51,360 nt of DNA. Source: an uncultured Erysipelotrichaceae bacterium. Lineage in GTDB: Bacteria > Bacillota_I > Bacilli_A > Erysipelotrichales > Erysipelotrichaceae. Below the pieces are notes generated by a model that was not told where the DNA came from, ran no database searches, and worked only from the letters and a program-made list of their open reading frames with translations. The translations under genes and the position numbers were made by a program. Location: the NCBI GenBank assembly GCA_902786245.1, contig CADABS010000009.1, positions 1 to 51,360 on the forward strand, written 5' to 3'. Shown one piece after another: positions 23,986 through 31,802 of this stretch. How positions within the stretch are numbered: the first letter of the stretch is position 1; the number at the start of each line of letters is the position of its first letter.

Positions 23986-25067
23986 TCCGTTTCCTCCATG
24001 ACCAGTTCGACCGGTCCGTATTTGCGCAGTTCTCTTGCTTTTCTGATTGCGTCTGCTTCCTGGGAAGGACGGTAGTACAGTTTTCTGATTTCTTGTGTTT
24101 CGGTTTCGACATGGCCGATCAGCAGATCGCTCTTGACGCCGAAGCCGACGGCCGGCAGGTCGCGGCCGAGTTTGCGCAGCAACGTATCGTATCTGCCGCC
24201 GCTGAGCACACCGGATCCGATTCCTTCCGCAAATCCTTCGAAGATAATGCCGGTGTAGTAATCACGGTGCGGCACCTTGCCCAGATCAAAGGAAATATTT
24301 CTGCCGTAGCCCAGATCTTCCAGCTGTTCTTTCAGCCGGCACAGATGGCGGATGATTTCCCGCAGGGCTTCATCGAAGCAGACTTCTTCCGCATCTTCCA
24401 GAGCATTTTCTCCGCCCAGCAGAGGAAGCCGGTTGAAGAATTCCTTCTCCTCGGGACGCAGCTGCGCCGCTTCGATCATCTGCTTTGTATCGGTCATTGC
24501 CTTGCGGTCGATGAGATCGGAAAGCACTGCGCTCTGTTCTTCATCCAGACCGGCCAGACGGCAGGCCTTCCAGAAGAACCGGCTGTTGCCGATTTCCAGC
24601 ACGCAGCGGTCCCGGAACAGTTCCCGCATGACATCCAGGGCGCAGCTGAGCACTTCCAGGTCTGCTTTTTCATCGAGCCCGATCAGTTCGATGCCGCAGT
24701 CTGTCACTTCGTTCCGCTTGCCGGCAAAGCTCTGTCTGACCTTATAGACATTGGAACAGTAGGAAAACCGCAGAGGGAGATTTCCGCCGGTGTATTTTGA
24801 AGCGCATACACGGGCGATCGGCAGGGTCATGTCGGTGCGCAGCGTCAGGATCTGACCGCTGTCATCGACGAATTTGTACAGTGTCTCTTCTTCCAGCGAA
24901 GCAAATGACGAGCGGTATGTGGCATAGAATTCCAGCAGCGGCGTTTCGATCGGACGGTATCCCCACAATGTGAAGATATCCATGATCTTCCGGTTCACTG
25001 CCTGTTTCTTTTCGCATTCATCCGGCAGGATATCGCGCATTCCCGACGGTATCTGTATCTGTTTCAT
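23982..25067 (-). CDS. hisZ: ATP phosphoribosyltransferase regulatory subunit
   Basis: This 361-residue paralogue of histidyl-tRNA synthetase activates short HisG and gives histidine feedback inhibition. Class II synthetase motif traces are IPSGMRDILPDEC, LRTDMTLPIARV near 100, and the HisRS-like GRYDTLL near 290. It lacks the anticodon-binding domain and ends MEETE. I set the start at 25067, after GGAGG, because the in-frame start at 25100 lies inside the T-box terminator. It is the first gene of the ten-gene his operon. Confidence 0.92.
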   Translation of the reverse strand: MKQIQIPSGMRDILPDECEKKQAVNRKIMDIFTLWGYRPIETPLLEFYATYRSSFASLEEETLYKFVDDSGQILTLRTDMTLPIARVCASKYTGGNLPLRFSYCSNVYKVRQSFAGKRNEVTDCGIELIGLDEKADLEVLSCALDVMRELFRDRCVLEIGNSRFFWKACRLAGLDEEQSAVLSDLIDRKAMTDTKQMIEAAQLRPEEKEFFNRLPLLGGENALEDAEEVCFDEALREIIRHLCRLKEQLEDLGYGRNISFDLGKVPHRDYYTGIIFEGFAEGIGSGVLSGGRYDTLLRKLGRDLPAVGFGVKSDLLIGHVETETQEIRKLYYRPSQEADAIRKARELRKYGPVELVMEETE

Positions 25068-25087
25068 CGATCTGGTCCTCCGAAAAT

Positions 25088-25342
25088 AAATAAAGGACAT
25101 CCCCCTAGGGACGTCCTGAACGTGGTTCCACCCTGTTTCACTGCATTCTCACGAATGGCAGCCTCATGAAGTACTGACATACTCCTGTACTGTAACGGGT
25201 ACTTCCGCCGATGCCTACTGCGGTTTCGGCAGCGGAGCTCCGGGATGTGTTTTCAGCAGCAGCGTTCCTCTTCTTTTCACCGGCCAGAAGCTCTCTTTGC
25301 TCGCGCAGCGCCGCCTACTTTTTCCCTTCATCGCTTTTGATT
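25088..25342 (-). promoter_or_regulatory. T-box leader of the his operon (specifier CAC, histidine)
   Basis: Read on the minus strand, the leader has GCGATGAAGGGAAAAAGTA at the base of stem I, then the AGAGAG turn and GGTGAAAAG. The specifier stretch is GAAAACACATCC, with CAC at 25249..25247. The T-box AGGGTGGAACCACG is at 25134..25121. It ends in a terminator (AGGACGTCCC and GGGGGATGTCCT, 25093..25116) followed by a T-rich run. Uncharged tRNA-His would pair with CAC and with the T-box bulge, prevent the terminator and turn on hisZGDCBHAFIE. This occupies most of the 346-base gap between genes. Confidence 0.9.
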
Positions 25343-25348
25343 GAATCA

Positions 25349-25376
25349 ATCATAGCATCCGTGCATGTATTGTCAA
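25349..25376 (-). promoter_or_regulatory. Promoter of the his operon
   Basis: TTGACA (25376..25371) and TATGAT (25354..25349) are 16 bases apart. Transcription would start near 25342, at the first base of the T-box. Confidence 0.8.
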
Positions 25377-25413
25377 CCATTGAACTTCTGCTTTCACCAT
25401 GGATTTCTGCGCA

Positions 25414-27177
25414 TCAGGGCTGCCTGATCCGCAGTTTCCGGTACAGTCCGGACAGAAGTCCGGCCGTCGCGGCTGCACTGAGGGTGAACGGCAGCAGCGG
25501 TGACACCTTCTTCCTGCCCGTGCCCGCAGTACTGTCTTCGGGTGTCTCTTCGGCAGCCTTCCGGCACCGCAGTGTCAGTACGATGTCCTCCTGCGGCATT
25601 TCCTGCGGCATGGTGAATTCGATATCCGTCCGGTTCAGCTGATATCCCGGCGGCGCGGAGATCTGATGGATCCGGTATGTTTCCCCCAGCATGACCTGGC
25701 TGCCGACCGTATGTGCCTGGGTCTCGGAATACCATTGATCGACGGGGCTGCCGGCGCTGTCGACAACCGCCACCTGCACATTGCTTAACGCCTGTCCGTA
25801 TTCATCAATGACCCGTACAGAGAAAGCGGGATCCTTCTGCTTTTCAGGGATACGGATTTCTTCCGGCACTGCCGGAGGGATATAGACCGGAACGTTCCAG
25901 CGGACCTGTGCAGGCTCTTCCGCAGGCTTTTCCGGTTCCATCTTTTCTTCCTTCTTCTCCGGTTTTTCCGGCTCCTTCACCTCTTCAGCCGGCTGCACAG
26001 CCGGCTCCTGCGGTTCCGTCATCTCCGGCAGGACTGGTTCGGGAATGATGACCGGATCAAAGACAAATTCTGCGGACGGTTCGGTTTCCGGGCAGGTTTG
26101 CGGGATATGGATCTGTATGCTCTTTTCATGCAGGACATATCCTTCTTTTTCACCCGTGCATTCAATGCTGTAGTTCCTTCCCTTTTCCAGCAGGGCATGG
26201 GTCTGCAGTGCATCCGCACCGTCCGATTCCCATTCCGCAAGGATCTTTCCGCTGTCATCTTTCAGACAGACCGGCATGCCGCTGATCTGTTCTTTGGATG
26301 CACTGTCCATGAGGACAACAGAAGCTTTGACCGGTTCCGCAATCAGACGGATTTCCTGATCAGAGGCATGAAAACGGACGGGACTGCAGGCATAATATCC
26401 TTTCATTGTCTCCGCTGCCTGCAATGTGTATTCACCGTCTTCCATGATGAGAGAGAAACATCCCTTTTCATCCGTATGCACACTGAAGCGCGGGTGTTCC
26501 TTTTCATCATCGAAGATCAGCCAGTCCGTCATTGCGGAAGGCTCTCCGTTCACCAGGACCGTCCCGTTCATCTGCCGCAGTCTCTGTCCGGAAAAACTGA
26601 ACAGGAAATCCGCATCCCGGGCATCCCTGGTGACCGGAATATGAAAGGAAAACGGCGGCAGCTGCGGTTCTTCAAAGCGCACGGTATACTCCTTTCCGGC
26701 CTTGAATACAGCCGGAATACCGTCAAATTCCGGCATATCCTTTTCTTCCGTCCATTTCCAGCGGGCGGTCTCTTTGCCCTCTTCATCGGCAATTGCGATC
26801 AGAGCTGTGTCCTGTTTCACTGTTTCCCAGGGTGAAGCCGGGATCAGACGGACGCTGACCGGGATTTCTGAAATCTCTGCCGGCTGCAATTCTTCATCTG
26901 CTCTGACCGTTTCCGGTGCCTGCAGCAGAATCCCCGGCGGCAGACTGTCATACCGGATTCTGTAAACATGGCCGCTCTGCAGGGGAACGGTCATATTGTC
27001 CTCCATTGCGAATACGCGGTCCTCCTCTGTTTCTTCATCCTGCAGGATCATCTGCGGCTTCGGGCTGCTTCTGCCTTCATACCCGATCTTCCATTCTGTT
27101 TCTTCCCTGGCAATGCATGTGATTTCCGCATTTGCCAGCAGAAATACAGCCATCGCACCTGTACATAGTTTACGCAT
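25414..27177 (-). CDS. SpaA/prealbumin-like-fold surface protein without LPXTG
   Basis: This is a 587-residue exported protein. A signal peptide is likely at the N-terminus (MRKLCTGAMAVFLLANAEI..., Lys-Arg then hydrophobic core). It has several Cna-B/SpaA-like beta domains. The clearest is the last, with FSVRVIDEYGQALSNVQVAV near 450 and APPGYQL near 515. A Pro/Glu/Lys-rich linker sits at about 385-425 (EPEKPEKKEEKMEPEKPAEE). At the C-terminus a hydrophobic stretch (SPLLPFTLSAAATAGLL) and basic tail follow STAGTGRKK, but no LPXTG is present. It is more likely membrane-anchored than sortase-linked. AGGAGG precedes the ATG by five bases. Confidence 0.75.
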   Translation of the reverse strand: MRKLCTGAMAVFLLANAEITCIAREETEWKIGYEGRSSPKPQMILQDEETEEDRVFAMEDNMTVPLQSGHVYRIRYDSLPPGILLQAPETVRADEELQPAEISEIPVSVRLIPASPWETVKQDTALIAIADEEGKETARWKWTEEKDMPEFDGIPAVFKAGKEYTVRFEEPQLPPFSFHIPVTRDARDADFLFSFSGQRLRQMNGTVLVNGEPSAMTDWLIFDDEKEHPRFSVHTDEKGCFSLIMEDGEYTLQAAETMKGYYACSPVRFHASDQEIRLIAEPVKASVVLMDSASKEQISGMPVCLKDDSGKILAEWESDGADALQTHALLEKGRNYSIECTGEKEGYVLHEKSIQIHIPQTCPETEPSAEFVFDPVIIPEPVLPEMTEPQEPAVQPAEEVKEPEKPEKKEEKMEPEKPAEEPAQVRWNVPVYIPPAVPEEIRIPEKQKDPAFSVRVIDEYGQALSNVQVAVVDSAGSPVDQWYSETQAHTVGSQVMLGETYRIHQISAPPGYQLNRTDIEFTMPQEMPQEDIVLTLRCRKAAEETPEDSTAGTGRKKVSPLLPFTLSAAATAGLLSGLYRKLRIRQP

Positions 27178-27249
27178 GATCTACCTCCTGACATTTCACT
27201 GTGTCAGTATATGTATTCACGCTCAATCCGCAGAATACCCTCTGAAAAA

Positions 27250-27278
27250 CAAAAAAGACGGATTTTTTTCAATCCGTC
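27250..27278 (-). terminator. Terminator after larA
   Basis: GACGGATT and AATCCGTC pair (27257..27278). A T-run follows on the minus strand (27251..27256). The stem contains the larA stop codon. Confidence 0.8.
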
Positions 27279-28522
27279 CCGTATACAGGCAGGGTGCTGC
27301 CGCCATACGGCATCAGAATGACAGAAGCGTCAGACCCATAGATCTGCAGGGCTTTCTCCCATGCGGCAGGCAGTGATTCTCCCGGTTCCAGTATTGTATT
27401 TTCAATCAGCTGCGGATCCAGATCGGAAATCAGAACGATACGTGCTTTCCGGGCTGTCTGGGCGATCGCCGCAGCCTTGTGGGCACCGAGTATGAAGTGC
27501 TCACGGATCTTTCTGATCATGGTTTCCGGATCGCGGATCGTCCGCATCCATTCTTCAAAATGCGGTTCGCCGAATCCCTCCGCACAGGATCCGACCAGCA
27601 GGATCATGCCTCCCTCTCTGACGGCATGTTTTGCATTGTCCAGGGCTTTCTGGGTCTGGTACAGGTTCAGATCCTTCGGTGCGCCGCCCTGCGATACGAC
27701 AACGATGTCTGCTTTTCTCTCCAGCGGACACCTGTAGAAGCGGTCCAGATAGCGGCATGCCCGGCGGTGTGCGGATGTGACATCGCCGCTGACCGCATAG
27801 ACGATCTGCTTTTTTGTATTCAGTACGACGTTGACGATAAAGTCGATGCCGGCAATCGCTCCGGCTTCTTCGATATCTTCCCGGATCGGGTTTCCTTCCA
27901 GTTTTCCGGCACAGGCGTTTTCATCGGTCATCAGGCGGTGATTTGCCTGGATCGCTTCGCGGGTGGAAACGCCCGGCATGAGTGCCTTGGCACCGCCCGA
28001 ATAGCCGGCAAAGTAATGGTATTCAACGTTGCCGATACATATGCGCCGGTCTGCCTCGGCTGCTCTGCGGTCGATATCGACCGGTGTTCCTCTGCGGGTG
28101 AAGCCCAGACGCACGGTATCATCGGGATCCGAGTCGACACAGCGGATCTCCTTCCAGGCTCTCTCCCCGGCCAGATGCGCCTGTTCTTCCGGGGTCTGGG
28201 GACGGTGCGATCCGCGGGCAAACATCAGCGTGATATCGCTCCGGGCAATACCTGCTTCATACAGTTCATCCAGCAGTGCCGGCATGATTTTCATGGTCGG
28301 ACAGGGACGGGTGATATCGCTGGTGATCAGAACGATCTTCTCGCCGGGCCGTACGATATCCTTCAGCCGCGGTGAATCATCCGGTGCCTTGAGCGCACCG
28401 CGTATGATCCTGTCTTCTTCCGGATCTTCCGGCAGTTCCCTGGGTACAAGCGTCTGTACATGCATCGTATCCGGAATCACGATTTTTTCGGTACGGGTAC
28501 CGGTTCTGAATTCCGCGATCAT
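27269..28522 (-). CDS. larA: LarA-family nickel-dependent racemase/epimerase
   Basis: The 417-residue protein is a LarA homologue (lactate racemase, DUF2088). The active-site set is visible: FARGSHRPQ (His108 equivalent), EYHYFAGYSGGAKALMPG (His174 and the Lys184 that holds the nickel-pincer cofactor) and ANHRL (His200). The N-terminal DITRPCP is also typical. LarA family members racemise or epimerise alpha-hydroxy acids. Cofactor synthesis needs LarB, LarC and LarE, none of which is here. Its start overlaps the serA-like stop by four bases, so the two are co-translated. The substrate could be lactate, malate or a sugar acid. Confidence 0.8.
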   Translation of the reverse strand: MIAEFRTGTRTEKIVIPDTMHVQTLVPRELPEDPEEDRIIRGALKAPDDSPRLKDIVRPGEKIVLITSDITRPCPTMKIMPALLDELYEAGIARSDITLMFARGSHRPQTPEEQAHLAGERAWKEIRCVDSDPDDTVRLGFTRRGTPVDIDRRAAEADRRICIGNVEYHYFAGYSGGAKALMPGVSTREAIQANHRLMTDENACAGKLEGNPIREDIEEAGAIAGIDFIVNVVLNTKKQIVYAVSGDVTSAHRRACRYLDRFYRCPLERKADIVVVSQGGAPKDLNLYQTQKALDNAKHAVREGGMILLVGSCAEGFGEPHFEEWMRTIRDPETMIRKIREHFILGAHKAAAIAQTARKARIVLISDLDPQLIENTILEPGESLPAAWEKALQIYGSDASVILMPYGGSTLPVYGTD

Positions 28523-29682
28523 ACAATACGGACCCTGATCACGCCTTCGAGATCCGCGATTCTTTCTTTCAGATGCCCGGATACTTCCGAGTTGATATCA
28601 AATACGGAATAGGCATATGCACCGTTTGATTTGTTGGTCATGTTTTCAATATTGATGCTTTCTGCCGAGAGTTCCTGCGTCAGATGGGCAAGCATGCCGG
28701 GCAGGTTTCTGTGGATGACGCAGATCCTGGCGATGCCGGAGCGTTCCATACTGACGGAAGGCATATTGACGGAATTGCGGATATTGCCGGTGCGCAGATA
28801 TTCATCGATCTCCGCCGCTGCCATCCTGGCGCAGTTGGCTTCTGCCTCGACCGTCGTGCCGCCCAGATGCGGAGTCAGAACGACATTCGGTGTTTCGATC
28901 AGTCTTCGTGTCGGGAAGTCGGCGACATACCGGGCGACTTTGCCGCTGGCAAGTCCTTCGATGATTGCGTCTTCATCCACGACTTCGCCTCTGGCATAGT
29001 TGATAATGCGTACGCCTTTCTTCATCTTGGCGATCGCTTCCCGGCCGATCAGCCCGCGGGTATCCTCCTTCAGGGGGACATGCAGGGTAATATAATCGCT
29101 GTAGCGGAGCAGATCATCGAGATCCGTCACCCGGAATACATGGCGGCTGATTTTCCAGGCCGCATCCACGGAAAGATAGGGATCATAGCCATAGACCTTC
29201 ATATCCAGATTCTTGGCAATATTGGCAACCATGGATCCGACGTTGCCGGTGCCGATGACACCCAGCGACTTTCCGGCGTATTCGGGTCCGGCAAACTGCT
29301 TTTTGATCTTCTCCATTCTCTGCTCGACCGGTCCTTCCGAATCGTCGTAGGTATAGACCCATTTCATGCCGTCAAAGATATCGCGGCTTGCCATGGAAAG
29401 CGCAAAGAGGAACAGTTCCTTGACACCGTTTGCGTTTCCGCCCGGTGTATTGAATACGACGATGCCCTTGTCGATGCATTCATCGACCGGGATAGTATTG
29501 TAGCCGATCCCGGCTCTGCCGATACAGAGAAGCGCAGGATTCCAGGGATAATCATGCATATCGGAAGCCCGGACAAAAATCGCATCCGGATCTTCGATAC
29601 TGTCGCCGACCGTATAGAGATCGGGCGTCAGTATTTCTTTACAGGAATCTGATATGTTATTCAATGTCTTGACTTTGTACAT
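28519..29682 (-). CDS. serA: D-3-phosphoglycerate dehydrogenase-like 2-hydroxyacid dehydrogenase with ACT domain
   Basis: The 387-residue protein is like short SerA. An N-terminal catalytic part precedes a Rossmann core (GVIGTGNVGSMVA near 145, NAD loop). INYARGEVVDEDA near 230 has the catalytic Arg, and LTPHLGGTTVEAEANC near 277 has the catalytic His. A C-terminal ACT domain follows from about 310. The usual acid between Arg and His, in FPNEE or FPTEP, falls in DFPTRRLIE; the Glu is replaced by Arg, with another Glu four residues on. SerA oxidises 3-phosphoglycerate for serine synthesis. With no serC or serB nearby and larA fused by overlap, another hydroxy acid is possible. Confidence 0.75.
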   Translation of the reverse strand: MYKVKTLNNISDSCKEILTPDLYTVGDSIEDPDAIFVRASDMHDYPWNPALLCIGRAGIGYNTIPVDECIDKGIVVFNTPGGNANGVKELFLFALSMASRDIFDGMKWVYTYDDSEGPVEQRMEKIKKQFAGPEYAGKSLGVIGTGNVGSMVANIAKNLDMKVYGYDPYLSVDAAWKISRHVFRVTDLDDLLRYSDYITLHVPLKEDTRGLIGREAIAKMKKGVRIINYARGEVVDEDAIIEGLASGKVARYVADFPTRRLIETPNVVLTPHLGGTTVEAEANCARMAAAEIDEYLRTGNIRNSVNMPSVSMERSGIARICVIHRNLPGMLAHLTQELSAESINIENMTNKSNGAYAYSVFDINSEVSGHLKERIADLEGVIRVRIV

Positions 29683-29726
29683 AAATCTGGCCTCCTCGAT
29701 TTCTCAATAGTCTATCATAATTGCAA

Positions 29727-29755
29727 TTGCAAATGAATGTACCCTGCGATAAAAT
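29727..29755 (+). promoter_or_regulatory. Promoter of tRNA-Leu
   Basis: TTGCAA (29727..29732) and TAAAAT (29750..29755) are 17 bases apart. Transcription would start near 29762, eight bases before the mature tRNA. Confidence 0.7.
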
Positions 29756-29769
29756 TAGTTCGTTCATCT

Positions 29770-29853
29770 GCCCCCGTGATGGAATTGGTAGACGTAGGGG
29801 ACTCAAAATCCCCCGGTGGCGACACCGTGTCGGTTCGAGTCCGACCGAGGGCA
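29770..29853 (+). tRNA. tRNA-Leu (anticodon CAA)
   Basis: This is an 84-base tRNA with a class II variable arm. The anticodon stem GGGGA/TCCCC encloses CTCAAAA, giving anticodon CAA (reads UUG). The T arm is GTCGG TTCGAGT CCGAC. The acceptor stem GCCCCCG pairs with CGAGGGC, leaving one C-A mismatch at the fifth pair. The discriminator is A and no CCA is encoded, so CCA must be added enzymatically. Confidence 0.9.
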
Positions 29854-29860
29854 TAAACGA

Positions 29861-29887
29861 AAAATCCGGCTGACCGGATTTTTTATT
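29861..29887. terminator. Terminator of tRNA-Leu, shared with the convergent gene
   Basis: AATCCGG and CCGGATT form a 7-bp stem with a CTGA loop, followed by TTTTATTTT. It also carries an A-run on the other side, for the minus-strand gene ending at 29883. Confidence 0.8.
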
Positions 29888-31229
29888 TTCTGCGCAGAAT
29901 GATCCGGGTGATCCTGTCGCTCGTGACAGCGTCCACCGTACCGTCTTCCGATATGACGATGCCGAGGAAAAACTGATCCAGCTGCGCCCGGCGGGTTACG
30001 TAGTTGACCGTCGAATTGTACCTGGCGCCGCGGGAGATATTTCCCTTGACGACCCGGTCCCCGTCCAGAATGACGCCGATGCAGGAACAGTTGCAGGAAG
30101 TATCCATCAGTACCGCACCGTCGATCGATGTCAGGCAGGAAATCATATCTCGTTTTTCATACAGGTTCACGGATGCGATTTCGGTTGCGCTTCTCGCTGC
30201 CGCAAGACGTTCGGATTCCGCGGCGGTATCCTCCGGACTGCCGATGACAAGAATCGTGCCGTGGGTCTGCCGGGACGCTTCCGCGATCACCTCCTGCAGT
30301 TTCTGCAGCTGCTCTGCATCCAGATCGCCATTCATGGACCGCAGTATTCTGGTCAGATCATCTGAAGATGCGCCGGCCGCGTGCAGGTGGTACTTTGCGT
30401 CGTAATAAGAAATCTTTTTGGTGCCGTCATAGGTGATCGTCCAGCAGAGGTTTCCCCACATCCGTACAAAGCACTCGCTCATCCTGGCCTTTTCCCGCGT
30501 AATGCCGCGGATCTTGCCCTGTTCGCTGATGACAAGTGCCGTGTTTTTATCGGAGAGTTCCATCAGCTTCCGGATCTGCCGCAGATTCTCCGCAGAGAAC
30601 TGGGGCGGATCCCTGAATACGATATCCATGCCCCTGCGGGCAGTGCGTCTTTCCTCCGGTTTGCTGTCATAGCGCGGAACGATGAGACTGCAGTCGACAT
30701 AGGATCCTTCATATGTCAGCGCAGCCAGTGTCTGCAGGAATGATATATCCAGGCGGTAGAATCCGTAGAAGAATTCCCCTACGCCGGAGGCAATCAGCAT
30801 CTCATACATATAATGGATCTTCAGTTTCCGCAGACCGCTGATCTGAATCTGCCGGAAGAGTTCCTGCCAGAAGGAGGCAGTGATGAACTGCAGCGGGGAA
30901 ATACCGTCTTCGCGGAAATCGAATACGACGAACACCCGGTCGACAAACCAGGTATAGCAGTTCTCAAAGTTTTCAATATCAAGTACAGAACCGATCGATG
31001 AATATGTGACCTTATTGGATCCCCTCTCCACCGTACAGATCGGATAACTGTCTGTTTCGTCGCCGATGGAGATGCGGTCAGCGGAAAAATGGATCCGTAC
31101 ATCCGGAATGTTTTTCGGATCATTGTACAGATGACGCAGATATTGAACATACAGATCGCGTACTTTTAAAAACAGATCTTCTTTTTCAATTGTCTGATCA
31201 TCGAGAAGATTATCCCAGTAATTACGCAT
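29883..31229 (-). CDS. Diadenylate-cyclase-like (DisA_N domain) protein with altered RHR motif
   Basis: The protein has 448 residues. Residues about 305-448 fit the DAC domain: ASRQTHGTILVIG near 318, SIDGAVLMD (DGA at 370-372), IGVILDGD, a Gly/Arg loop at 397-406 (ISRGARYNST), and GIVISEDGTVDAV near 422. Canonical cyclases have RHR after DGA; here the loop reads RYN. Residues 1-300 match nothing I recognise and contain no transmembrane helices, unlike CdaA, and no DisA helix-hairpin-helix end. It may make cyclic di-AMP, or only bind nucleotides. The start at 31229 follows AAGGAAG. It is a separate unit from the S1 gene, from which a terminator divides it. Confidence 0.7.
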   Translation of the reverse strand: MRNYWDNLLDDQTIEKEDLFLKVRDLYVQYLRHLYNDPKNIPDVRIHFSADRISIGDETDSYPICTVERGSNKVTYSSIGSVLDIENFENCYTWFVDRVFVVFDFREDGISPLQFITASFWQELFRQIQISGLRKLKIHYMYEMLIASGVGEFFYGFYRLDISFLQTLAALTYEGSYVDCSLIVPRYDSKPEERRTARRGMDIVFRDPPQFSAENLRQIRKLMELSDKNTALVISEQGKIRGITREKARMSECFVRMWGNLCWTITYDGTKKISYYDAKYHLHAAGASSDDLTRILRSMNGDLDAEQLQKLQEVIAEASRQTHGTILVIGSPEDTAAESERLAAARSATEIASVNLYEKRDMISCLTSIDGAVLMDTSCNCSCIGVILDGDRVVKGNISRGARYNSTVNYVTRRAQLDQFFLGIVISEDGTVDAVTSDRITRIILRRK

Positions 31230-31317
31230 GGTGCGCTTCCTTCCTGTCTGCAACAGCATTATAGCAAATGAAGGTTCTGCATCATATCCCTGACGGCTGT
31301 ATGATTCCGCTTCTGTG

Positions 31318-31345
31318 TAAAAAAAAGGATACCGTTCCGTATCCT
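31318..31345 (-). terminator. Terminator of the S1-domain gene
   Basis: AGGATAC (31326..31332) and GTATCCT (31339..31345) form a 7-bp stem. A run of T residues follows on the minus strand. Confidence 0.8.
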
Positions 31346-31356
31346 GCTGTACTGTA

Positions 31357-31743
31357 TTATTCCGCTTTATCTGTGCTGTCGGCCATTTCCTTTTCTGCAT
31401 CAGCGATCCACTGATCCATCCTTGCGGCAATGGAACTGAACCCGATCTTCATCGGCGGCAGCGATGCTTTGGAGGCTACCGTTCTGCGCCGGCTGCGGGT
31501 CGATGTGCGCCGGACCGCTTTGAGAGACAGACGGGCCTGATTCGAGGCAGCGTCAAAATCAATGATCTTGACCCGCACCGTTTCGCCGACTGTCACAAAA
31601 GAACTGATATCGCGCACAAAACCATCGCTGATTTCCGATATGTGAATCAGTCCGGTTGCGTGATGATCCAGTGCCACAAAGGCGCCGTACGGCTGAATGC
31701 CGGTGATTTTTCCTTCAACAATCTGTCCTGCTCTGTAAGTCAT
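31357..31743 (-). CDS. S1 RNA-binding domain protein (YugI/GSP13/CvfD-like)
   Basis: The protein has 128 residues. Residues 1-75 are a single S1 domain (GQIVEGKITGIQPYGAFVAL, GLIHISEIS, VKIIDFDA, ARLSLKA). A basic linker RRTSTRSRRR and a short helical tail follow. Small S1 proteins of this type bind RNA or the ribosome and tune translation in stress. The start ATG at 31743 lies in a strongly AT-rich divergent promoter region shared with the DUF212 gene. The ribosome site is weak (GCGGGC). Confidence 0.8.
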   Translation of the reverse strand: MTYRAGQIVEGKITGIQPYGAFVALDHHATGLIHISEISDGFVRDISSFVTVGETVRVKIIDFDAASNQARLSLKAVRRTSTRSRRRTVASKASLPPMKIGFSSIAARMDQWIADAEKEMADSTDKAE

Positions 31744-31761
31744 AAAAATTGCCCGCAAGTG

Positions 31762-31795
31762 AAAGTATAACATGTTTTTCTCATGTGTTATACTT
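31762..31795. promoter_or_regulatory. Divergent promoter region with imperfect inverted repeat
   Basis: AAAGTATAACATG and CATGTGTTATACTTT form a near-perfect inverted repeat containing -10-like TATAAC and TATACT on both strands. On the plus strand the extended -10 (TGTTATACT, ending 31794) puts the start of transcription near 31801, two bases before the ATG of the next gene. Confidence 0.5.
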
Positions 31796-31802
31796 TTGTG
31801 GT

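Noticed and set aside
26900-27177. LPXTG-type cell-wall protein call for the SpaA-like gene
   Set aside because: No LPXTG or close variant precedes the C-terminal hydrophobic stretch (which lies near 25414..25480).
29657-29854. 65-codon minus-strand frame over the tRNA-Leu
   Set aside because: It is the well-known false frame antisense to tRNA-Leu (MPSVGLEPTRCRHRG...), with no ribosome site.
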